Assembly: GCA_035255485.1 (NCBI GenBank)
Contig: DATEZO010000204.1
Location: forward strand, 1-7,497
From: DATEZO01 sp035255485
GTDB taxonomy: Bacteria > Pseudomonadota > Gammaproteobacteria > Burkholderiales > Burkholderiaceae_D
Reading direction: 5' to 3'
Length of the DNA stretch: 7,497 bases
The notes beneath the pieces are model-generated. The model had not been told where the DNA came from, ran no database searches, and saw only the letters and a program-made list of their open reading frames with translations. Shown here piece by piece: positions 1-6,076 of the stretch (its first letter is position 1; every line of letters begins with the position of its first letter). A program made the position numbers and the translations under genes.

Positions 1-1387
1 GGTAGGTGACGACGACCAGAACATCTACGAGTGGCGAGGTGGCAGCAATCGTCACATCGAGCGCTTTAGGAACGAGTACGCGGCCGAGATTAGCTATCTC
101 GTGGAAAACTACCGCTCCAGCCGTGCCATCATCAGCGCCTCTAATCAGCTGATCGAGCAGAACACCGGGCGCCTCAAGGCCGAACATCCCATCAGAATCG
201 ACAAGCAACGAAGCCAGCTTCCCGCCGGCGGCCGTTGGCAAGCCGAGGACCCGGAACGTGAAGGCGCCGTGCTGCTGCTCCGACTCCCTACTTCCGACCG
301 GGAAAGCGGCAACCTGCAGGCGCAGGCCGTGCTAAGCGAATTGCAGCGTCTGCTCGCACTGGAAGAACGGAGCGACTGGCACGGCTGCGCAATCCTCGTC
401 CGCAGCCACCGCTACCTGTGGCCGGTGCAGGCATGGTGCGAGCACCACGGCGTCCCCTATTTTCTCGCAGCGGATAAGCACAACTGTCTTCCCCTGACTC
501 GCCAGCGTCCTTTCATTCGCTTCATCGCTCATCTCCGCACGCTGCAAGTACCGGCACTGGACTTGACCACTACGCTTGAAGCAGCCCAACAGCAGGCCCC
601 CGATCCTCTCTGGCAGTCATTTTTCCGTACTGCGTTCGAGCAACTCACCGGGGAATACGGCGATTGCCAAATTGCACCAGGAACATTGATTGACTGGCTG
701 TACGACTACGCGCGAGAAATGCGACAACAGCCGAGGCGGGGTCTATTCCTCGGAACCGTGCATTCCGCGAAAGGGCTGGAATTCCGCCATGTCGCCCTGC
801 TGGACGGAGATTGGAGCATGCGGCAGGACCAACGGGATGAAGCGAGACGCCTCTATTATGTGGGGATGACCCGTGCCCAGGAAACCCTGACTCTCTGTGA
901 ATTCGGCCCAGGAAACGTCTTTACGGGCTCATTGGGGGGCTTCGCATTAGCCAAAACTTTCAGCGGCAGACAAGACCCGCATCTCGATGTCCAATACCAG
1001 ACATTGAGTTTGAAGGATATCGATATCGGATTTCCCGGCCGCCAGTCGCTTCGAGCCGATATTCACGAAGCTATCCGCCGCATTGAGCCCGGAGACAGGC
1101 TAAGTTTTACGCTGGAGGGCGACCGCTACGTAATTCGCAGTCTTTCCGGTGAGCTCCTTGGACGTACGTCCAAGTCTTTCAGACTTGAGGTTACCTCAGA
1201 AGAATGTCAAACGGTAAGCATTATCATTCGATATGCCGAAGATACGGATCCAGCCTACCGGGAGTCCGTCAAGTGCGAACAGTGGGAAATCGTAGTACCC
1301 CGATTGAAGGGGCGAGCATTTAGGGTTAAGCAATTAATAGCTCGACCGAATTCGTCTACCCGGCATGGGCGCGGGCTGAACGTGTAG
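1..1387 (+). CDS. 3' part of a UvrD/Rep-type superfamily 1 DNA helicase, probably the C-terminal half of a RecQ-UvrD fusion helicase
   Basis: The frame is open from base 2 to the TAG stop, giving 461 residues; the true start lies left of the window, and the GTG at 101 is an internal codon. Seen directly: motif III at the left edge (VGDDDQNIYEWRGG, residues 1-14), the ENYRSSR segment that follows it (about 34-40), motif V (GTVHSAKGLEF, about 251-261) and motif VI (ARRLYYVGMTRA, about 281-292), including the arginine expected to contact ATP. Walker A and the DEXX box are missing because they lie upstream. The order matches UvrD_C of ATP-dependent 3'-5' helicases that unwind DNA during repair. 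Residues about 335-435 form a small-domain-like tail (LSPGD-like and GELLGR-like segments, then CEQWEIVVP) that I recall from the end of very long RecQ-UvrD fusions; that assignment is from memory. No downstream partner gene is co-oriented within 4 kb. The start is truncated but the C-terminus appears intact. Confidence 0.88.
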   Translation, partial: VGDDDQNIYEWRGGSNRHIERFRNEYAAEISYLVENYRSSRAIISASNQLIEQNTGRLKAEHPIRIDKQRSQLPAGGRWQAEDPEREGAVLLLRLPTSDRESGNLQAQAVLSELQRLLALEERSDWHGCAILVRSHRYLWPVQAWCEHHGVPYFLAADKHNCLPLTRQRPFIRFIAHLRTLQVPALDLTTTLEAAQQQAPDPLWQSFFRTAFEQLTGEYGDCQIAPGTLIDWLYDYAREMRQQPRRGLFLGTVHSAKGLEFRHVALLDGDWSMRQDQRDEARRLYYVGMTRAQETLTLCEFGPGNVFTGSLGGFALAKTFSGRQDPHLDVQYQTLSLKDIDIGFPGRQSLRADIHEAIRRIEPGDRLSFTLEGDRYVIRSLSGELLGRTSKSFRLEVTSEECQTVSIIIRYAEDTDPAYRESVKCEQWEIVVPRLKGRAFRVKQLIARPNSSTRHGRGLNV

Positions 1388-1716
1388 TCCCAGGCTATGC
1401 AGACATCAGGCGGCGTGATTTTCATCCTTGCCATTTTCTCATTCGTCTTCCACAACTTTTGCCGCCGACAAGCGCGCAAGCAGCCAGACCGCGATCGTGC
1501 TCGAACTCGCATGCGGCAATGTCCATGTTGGTGGGCAACGAAAAACTCCCCTGCCATCGGCCGCGCCGGCACTTCCGGCGGGCATGTTTTCCGGGAAATG
1601 CGGCCATTTTTACCGTGCAGTCCGTGACGTACCTGCGACGTCATCCCTTACGTTTTCAGCGCGATCCGCATGGCACCGCAGAACCAGAGGTAAGCCCTCG
1701 TCCCTGCAAGGCCAGT

Positions 1717-1750
1717 CCCGGCGCGCAGCTGCGCCGGGCCAGGTGTTTTT
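1717..1750 (+). terminator. Candidate intrinsic terminator in the convergent spacer
   Basis: A perfect 8-bp GC-only stem (CCCGGCGC at 1717-1724, GCGCCGGG at 1731-1738) closes a 6-nt loop and is followed after 7 nt by a run of five T at 1746-1750. It would act on rightward transcripts. It lies about 330 bp beyond the left helicase stop, which is far for a dedicated terminator, and the T run is short and separated from the stem. It could also be a non-terminator hairpin, for instance a mobile-element or repeat structure. Confidence 0.4.
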
Positions 1751-1779
1751 AGACATCACGTTGACCATCATTTAGACAT
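1748..1779. repeat. Two direct copies of TTTAGACAT, 23 bp apart
   Basis: TTTAGACAT occurs at 1748-1756 and again at 1771-1779. A related CATCA string also recurs (around 1754-1759 and 1766-1770), so the repeated unit may be larger and degenerate. Spaced short repeats of this kind occur at transposase-binding ends of some insertion sequences, for example the IS21 family, but no matching opposite end or target duplication can be shown here. They sit just beyond the end of the truncated Fic-C-like reading frame, so they could mark a junction. The repeat is certain; its role is not. Confidence 0.5.
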
Positions 1780-1804
1780 TTATCTGGTGCGCTTGCCTTT
1801 GCGC

Positions 1805-2074
1805 TCACTCTGTCGTTGCAGGCCGAGGGGTCAGGCGATAACGCTGCCTGGTACTGCGAGGCGTGTCCGGCAGGGTCATTTCCAGGTAGTCCGCTTCAAT
1901 GGCCGACGCCAGGTATGCCTTGCGAAAAGGCTCTGCATTCCTGAGTCCCATCGCCGCCTGCAGGGCAGATCTGTGCATATCACCCTGCACTACCTGCAGC
2001 GGGGCTACGACATCCGCGGTGACATCCATGGCGACATCCGTGGTCGACTGCTCCGCCAGAGGGTGCACTAGCAA
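1805..2074 (-). pseudogene. Remnant encoding a Fic/AlbA_2-type C-terminal winged-helix domain
   Basis: The frame gives at most 89 residues from a TTG codon (2074-2072) to TGA. The N-terminal third has DVAMDVTADV, like the degenerate (T/P)-x-V-T linker repeats preceding the C-terminal winged helix of many Fic and AlbA_2/Schlafen-type bacterial proteins. The remainder matches the pattern I know for that domain: ALQAAMGLRNAEPFRKAYL, then ADYLEMTLPDTP, then RQRYRLT. The family's catalytic parts (HPFx(D/E)GNGR of Fic, or an AlbA_2 ATP-binding domain) are absent, so this looks like the last domain of a gene whose front was lost by deletion. It begins 6 bp after the stop of the PLD-helicase gene, on the same strand and in the same frame, with no clear ribosome binding site. 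It could instead be a small translated DNA-binding protein made by reinitiation. The domain match is from recalled family sequence. Confidence 0.55.
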
Positions 2075-2080
2075 TGTAAT

Positions 2081-5000
2081 TTATCCACCGCGAAGCACAC
2101 TAAACCGTCGGAAAATTTCTATTGGCATTGGTTGCTTCAACTGCCATGTAATGGAAATAGGTCGATCCCCTTCATAGTGCATAAGCACAACCGGCCCCAG
2201 AGCGACGTAAGCGCTGTCCTGATCCTCACGAACAAACAATTGAAAGCGCCAACCGTTTTCTCGACTATCAAGATAGCGGCGGCCAGTCGCGTTATCCAAG
2301 CCTGCTCGATTTTGGGTTTGCCAATGAAAACGCTCAGGGCTGATAGCGTAGTCATGGTACTGCACGCGCTCAGAAAATCCTTCTCGCTTATCTAAAGTGA
2401 CAAACATCAATTCGATTTTCTGATCCATAAGGAGCAGGCATCCCTCATTAAACATAGGTCGGCTAGAAGGCGTCAGGTGTCCGACGGCCGCCTGTATCTC
2501 TCGTCGTCCGTATCTTGCATGGAGAGTAAGCGGCCAACTGGAGGGGGCGTCAGGCAATGGATGGGAACTGATCGACGTTTCGTCTTCAAGCCAATCAATC
2601 ATCTCGATTAGCTCATCGCGCAAGGCAGGATGCGCATCCATCAACTGCACAAAACCAGTGGGGTCAATGAGATCCTCTCGCTTATCGAGCAACTGGTACG
2701 CGAGCATCTGTACACGAGACGAATCGATCTCGCCGGTGGTGAGGACGGTAGTCCATGCGCTGAGAGCATCCGGATCGTTGACATGCAACACCCGCCCCAG
2801 ACTGCGGGAAAGTTCTTCTTCACGCGGGCCAGCCGCCGGCACCGACAAGCCAACATCACGCTTATAGCTTGACCACGAACGTCGATTCGCGTAAACGTCA
2901 GCAATATCCAATTGATTCTCGCGCAAGAATTCTTTCAATCGAAGCGGCCGGCCGGCGCGCAGAGCCGCCCACGAAGCAATCTCTTTACGTAGACGAACAG
3001 CATTCAAATTGAGTGCCGCGCGTAAGCTTGAAAGTACTCGCTCGCGGGCCACGCGATCAAACTGTATATGGCAACCAGTTGGCAAAAGCCCGAAGCCATT
3101 TTCAACGGAGTCTTTCAGCTGAGATCGTGATAAGCCTGTAATTGTTCTTAGCAACGTATCGAAGCGGAATTCTTCACTATATTGCCCGACAAAATCGAGT
3201 ACAAGGCAACTATCCTTGCCATCCGAAAGTCGCAAGCCACGACCGATTTGCTGTTGAAAAATAACCGGGCTTTGCGTGGGGCGCAAAAGCAGCAATGTAT
3301 TGACCTCGGGAATATCAACGCCTTCATTGAACAGATCGCAGGTACAAATCAGTTTGATCTCGCCGGAACGCAAACCGCGTATTGCGCTTTCACGCTCCTC
3401 GCTCGTATTACTGCCCGTAAGACTTCGCGCCGGCAGACCGGAGGTTTCAAACCAGTTCGCCATGTATTTGGCATGCCGGACGCTGACACAAAATGCGATG
3501 CCTTTCAGTCGCGCCAAATCCGAGACATACTGTTGTAACGCATTGACGATCGTTCGACTACGGACATCATTGCTTGATATAAGGACATCGAGTTGTGCGG
3601 TTTCCTCCGCACGATTCCATCTTATCTGTGACAAATCCGTGTCGTCGGCGGTAGCGTAGTACTCAAATGGCGCAACCAGCTGCTGATCGAGCGCATCCCA
3701 CAACCGGAGCGACACGGCAGGGGAGCCGTCAGGCCTGGTATCGAAATACTCATTGAGGCTTCTCCCATCCGCACGCTCTGGTGTCGCCGTCAACCCAAGC
3801 AAAAGATGGGGGCGAATCCCTCGCACAAACTGGTCAAACGAATTTGCTGGTATGTGATGCGCCTCATCGATAATCACGACGCGCCAGTGGTCCGCCCCCA
3901 AATCTGCCACCAGCTTGCGACCATGCACGGTGTTGATTGTTGCAAACAAGTGCTGGTATTGCGTGGGCTCATTTTGACCATCGAGCAGCTCCCCAAAACT
4001 GGGGTCGCGTAGCACTTGCCGAAATGTTGCGAGCGCTTGCTTCAAAATCTGTATGCGATGCGCAATGAACAGCAAACGTGGTGGACTACCTTCTTCACGG
4101 GCAAGACGCTGATAATCAAATGCCGCCACGACAGTCTTGCCTGTACCCGTGGCAGCCACCAGCAGATTGCGACGGCGTCCATGACGACGTTCAGTGGCAA
4201 GACGTTCAAGCATCTCAAGCTGATACGCTTTCGGACGAAGCTCAAACCACGTATGGATCGCAATCGGCTCACCTTCGCCTTGTCTTCTTGCTCGTGGGTC
4301 GCGTCTTTGTTCGCGCAATGCGTTTTCAAGGGATTGACGTTGCAGCTCATTGCCCGGATCGTAAGACTGGAACTCAGGGTCGTTCCACAGCGTCTCGAAA
4401 TGTGCGCCCGCAGCCGAAAACAGGTCGGCATCCGCTGCCTGCGTAATCTTGACCGTCCATTCGATTCCACCGATCAAGGCGGATTCCGACAAATTGGCGC
4501 TACCCACAAAGGCAGTTCCAAATCCTGTATCCCGATGGAATATCCAGGCTTTAGCATGGAGACGACTGCGTCGCCCATCCAGTGATATACGCAGGTCCAC
4601 ACCCGGCAGTTCGGCAAGGGCGTTCACCGCGCGCGCCTCGGTCGCGCCAATATAGGTCGTCGTCAGGATGCGAAAGCAAGTACGAGGCGATCCTTGTGCA
4701 TCAAGCGCTGTGACCTGCTTAAGCACATCCATCAATTTGCGCACACCACTCCAGGTGATGAAGCTGACCAGAATGTCGACACGATCTACTGTTGCCAGCT
4801 CCGCGCGCAGCTCACTTAACAGAGAGGGATCAGTGCGTGCAGAGGTGAATATCCACGGGCGCCTCAGTCCAGTCAAAGGCAGTACCGGCGGTGCATTCGG
4901 CGGATGTACTGCTCTCAACACTCGCAGCGGCTCTGCAGGTATACGTGGAGCGGATGCCCCCTTGGTTTGTAGCCGCGCTTCACGCAACAAGTGAGCGATC

Positions 5001-5248
5001 AACTTTAACTCGGCTCGCGCTTGCTCGGCTTTGCCTTCGGACGCAGTTGCAACCTCATCGAGAAGTTCGGGTAAGCGGGAGGCGACTTCATGAATCAAAT
5101 GCTCGCGGCGCTGCACTTCCGATGGCGCATCGATAAGCGCCTGACGTGTCTCAACCAAAGTATTCAACTGAACCGCTTCATCAGCATAGACAAGCCGCTC
5201 ATAAAGCCCCTGGGGCAGAATTTCACCTTTCGGTCCTTGACTGTTCAT
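2081..5248 (-). CDS. PLD nuclease-DEAH helicase protein with C-terminal DUF3427-like domain
   Basis: A 1055-residue, uninterrupted multidomain protein, probably a cytoplasmic ATP-dependent nucleic-acid translocase coupled to a nuclease or binding module. The ATG at 5248-5246 is preferred because AAAGGA lies 7 nt upstream; the frame extends to a TTG at 5308, but that adds 20 residues without a visible binding site. Domains in order (ATG numbering): an alpha-helical N-terminus (1-110); a PLD-like domain with one catalytic set, H231-x-K233 followed by GSANLS around 249-254; the helicase core with Walker A ATGTGKT (about 366-372), DEAH (461-464), LTATPER motif III, a FNEGVDIPEVN motif V and QQIGRGLR motif VI (about 666-673); then a helical linker and a beta-rich tail (about 920-1050) containing YHDYAISPERFHWQTQN and LFVRE, typical of DUF3427 helicases. 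Family members are common in defence islands, but their mechanism is poorly described. It is transcribed divergently from the AbiE pair, and a winged-helix remnant follows it. Confidence 0.9.
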   Translation of the reverse strand: MNSQGPKGEILPQGLYERLVYADEAVQLNTLVETRQALIDAPSEVQRREHLIHEVASRLPELLDEVATASEGKAEQARAELKLIAHLLREARLQTKGASAPRIPAEPLRVLRAVHPPNAPPVLPLTGLRRPWIFTSARTDPSLLSELRAELATVDRVDILVSFITWSGVRKLMDVLKQVTALDAQGSPRTCFRILTTTYIGATEARAVNALAELPGVDLRISLDGRRSRLHAKAWIFHRDTGFGTAFVGSANLSESALIGGIEWTVKITQAADADLFSAAGAHFETLWNDPEFQSYDPGNELQRQSLENALREQRRDPRARRQGEGEPIAIHTWFELRPKAYQLEMLERLATERRHGRRRNLLVAATGTGKTVVAAFDYQRLAREEGSPPRLLFIAHRIQILKQALATFRQVLRDPSFGELLDGQNEPTQYQHLFATINTVHGRKLVADLGADHWRVVIIDEAHHIPANSFDQFVRGIRPHLLLGLTATPERADGRSLNEYFDTRPDGSPAVSLRLWDALDQQLVAPFEYYATADDTDLSQIRWNRAEETAQLDVLISSNDVRSRTIVNALQQYVSDLARLKGIAFCVSVRHAKYMANWFETSGLPARSLTGSNTSEERESAIRGLRSGEIKLICTCDLFNEGVDIPEVNTLLLLRPTQSPVIFQQQIGRGLRLSDGKDSCLVLDFVGQYSEEFRFDTLLRTITGLSRSQLKDSVENGFGLLPTGCHIQFDRVARERVLSSLRAALNLNAVRLRKEIASWAALRAGRPLRLKEFLRENQLDIADVYANRRSWSSYKRDVGLSVPAAGPREEELSRSLGRVLHVNDPDALSAWTTVLTTGEIDSSRVQMLAYQLLDKREDLIDPTGFVQLMDAHPALRDELIEMIDWLEDETSISSHPLPDAPSSWPLTLHARYGRREIQAAVGHLTPSSRPMFNEGCLLLMDQKIELMFVTLDKREGFSERVQYHDYAISPERFHWQTQNRAGLDNATGRRYLDSRENGWRFQLFVREDQDSAYVALGPVVLMHYEGDRPISITWQLKQPMPIEIFRRFSVLRGG

Positions 5249-5432
5249 TGCTGAATCCTTTGCGTGACGCCAAGCAAGAATGGCGGATGAGAAATAGGGT
5301 GGCGTCAACTTTCGGACGGGAAATTACACTGAAGAAAATACTAACATGCGGACCTCACGCCCTGCCCATGGGCCTCCTCTGAAACTCCCGCCGTACCCCG
5401 TTCCAACCTGTAAAAGTACGACAAGATCGCGC

Positions 5433-5438
5433 TATAAT
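5433..5438 (+). promoter_or_regulatory. Sigma-70 -10 box (TATAAT) of the AbiE operon
   Basis: A perfect consensus TATAAT places the transcription start at about 5444-5446. The -35 region at 16-18 bp spacing (around 5409-5416, TGTAAA or GTAAAA) matches TTGACA poorly, so the promoter may depend on the -10 box or be moderate in strength. The box argues against translation starting at the ATG at 5441, which would lie upstream of the predicted transcript start. Confidence 0.65.
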
Positions 5439-5440
5439 GC

Positions 5441-5463
5441 ATGAAATTTCAACGACATTTCAT
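5441..5463. promoter_or_regulatory. Candidate operator for AbiEi autorepression
   Basis: Immediately after the -10 box lies an inverted repeat ATGAAAT (5441-5447), 9-nt spacer, ATTTCAT (5457-5463), and its left arm is also part of a 10-bp perfect palindrome TGAAATTTCA (5442-5451). The heptamer TGCATGA also occurs on both sides (5438-5444 and 5468-5474). The repeats cover the expected transcription start, where a bound repressor would block initiation. AbiEi antitoxins studied in Streptococcus bind inverted repeats in their own promoter through an N-terminal winged helix; that this protein binds here is inference. Confidence 0.5.
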
Positions 5464-5470
5464 TCTCTGC

Positions 5471-6076
5471 ATGACTGCGGCAGCCCATTCCAATCTGCAA
5501 TCTAAGCCCCACGCCGAGTTGGTCAGCCGTCTGCGTGCCGGGCGTGTATACCGGCGTGAAGATCTGAGCGCGTGGTCACGCAGTGTTGACCGCGATCTTC
5601 AGCAACTGGTGGGGGGCGGATTCCTGCAAAAGCTGGCGCAAGGGCTGTATTACGCTCCCAGGCAATCCACCTTTGGTGCCCTCCCCCCCGACGATGATGA
5701 AGTGGTTGGCGCCTTCCTGCGTGATTCCGATTTTCTGATCTTCAGCCCGAATGCCTACAACTCCCTGGGCGTTGGCACAACCCAGCTCTACAACACGACG
5801 TGGGTGTACAACCACAAGCGGCACGGCAGATTTCGTTTGGGCAACCGATCCTATGAATTTCGCAGCAAACCGAAATTCCCGCGCACTGTGACGCCGGAAT
5901 TTCTGCTGGTCGACCTGCTGAATAATCTGAACATGCTGGCAGAAGACAAGGACCTTCTGCTGGGACGGGTGCGCAGCCGTTTTGCCGACATGGATCGGAA
6001 ACGCCTAAAAAAAGCCCTGGCCGCTTACGGTTCGGTTGCAACCCGCAAGCTCACGCGAGACTGGCTGCGTGACTAA
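5471..6076 (+). CDS. abiEi: AbiEi-type antitoxin and transcriptional repressor (DUF6088 family) of a type IV toxin-antitoxin system
   Basis: 201 residues from the ATG at 5471. An in-frame ATG at 5441 would add 10 residues, but lies at or before the transcription start implied by the TATAAT box at 5433-5438, so the later ATG is preferred; neither has a strong ribosome binding site. Residues about 15-62 form a winged-helix domain (GRVYRREDLSAW, then VDRDLQQLVGGGFLQKL, then the wing QGLYYAP), the layout of AbiEi/DUF6088 antitoxins. The remaining part includes SPNAYNSLG, TTWVYNHKRHGR and FRSKPKFPRTVTPE, also typical, and ends in a basic helical tail. The C-terminal half is expected to neutralise the toxin without stable binding and the N-terminal half to bind DNA and repress the operon. 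The 3' end overlaps the toxin gene by 8 nt, so the two are translationally coupled. The family assignment is from recalled sequence; the toxin next door supports it strongly. Confidence 0.82.
   Translation: MTAAAHSNLQSKPHAELVSRLRAGRVYRREDLSAWSRSVDRDLQQLVGGGFLQKLAQGLYYAPRQSTFGALPPDDDEVVGAFLRDSDFLIFSPNAYNSLGVGTTQLYNTTWVYNHKRHGRFRLGNRSYEFRSKPKFPRTVTPEFLLVDLLNNLNMLAEDKDLLLGRVRSRFADMDRKRLKKALAAYGSVATRKLTRDWLRD

Larger units (their letters stand above)
1388..1804. other. Gene-poor spacer with hairpins and short repeats
   Basis: Several short open frames overlap here on both strands, but none has a convincing ribosome binding site or a protein-like, family-recognisable translation; they are rich in Arg, Pro, Ser and Cys, as expected of chance frames in GC-rich DNA. 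What can be seen is structure: a small hairpin at 1564-1580 (CGCCGG, 5-nt loop, CCGGCG), a spaced inverted repeat TGACGT-N7-ACGTCA at 1625-1643, a strong hairpin at 1717-1738 and two copies of TTTAGACAT at 1748-1756 and 1771-1779. The stretch separates the end of the left helicase from the remnant on the opposite strand, so the two units converge on it. It may be decayed mobile-element DNA, but no transposase or recombinase fragment is recognisable. Confidence 0.6.
5249..5470. promoter_or_regulatory. Divergent control region between the PLD-helicase and the AbiE operon
   Basis: The region separates two oppositely transcribed starts. Rightward, a TATAAT box is obvious (5433-5438), followed by palindromic sequence. 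Leftward, the helicase gene has a good ribosome binding site (AAAGGA, on the minus strand near 5255-5260), but I see no consensus promoter: TTGACG at the TTG codon near 5308 could be a -35 box, with no good -10 at the right distance. A 10-bp palindrome GCCCATGGGC lies at 5364-5373. Because the two genes share this spacer, a repressor acting on the AbiE promoter could also influence the helicase gene; that is inference. Confidence 0.55.

Noticed and set aside
1255..1644. A 129-codon minus-strand frame overlapping the end of the left helicase
   Set aside because: Its front runs across the spacer and its end lies antisense to a clearly coding helicase tail; the composition is not protein-like.
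1397..1775. Overlapping plus-strand open frames of 76-115 codons in the spacer
   Set aside because: They occupy different frames over the same DNA, are dominated by Arg, Pro, Ser and Cys, lack ribosome binding sites and match no family I know.
4016..4585. A 189-codon plus-strand frame
   Set aside because: It is wholly antisense to the helicase core encoding Walker A and the PLD domain, and its translation is Cys/Arg-rich with no recognisable motif.
5350..5380. Minus-strand mini-frame with GAGGAGG just before ATG near 5370
   Set aside because: The spacing is only 3 nt and the frame ends after four codons. It could be a leader peptide in principle, but nothing supports that.
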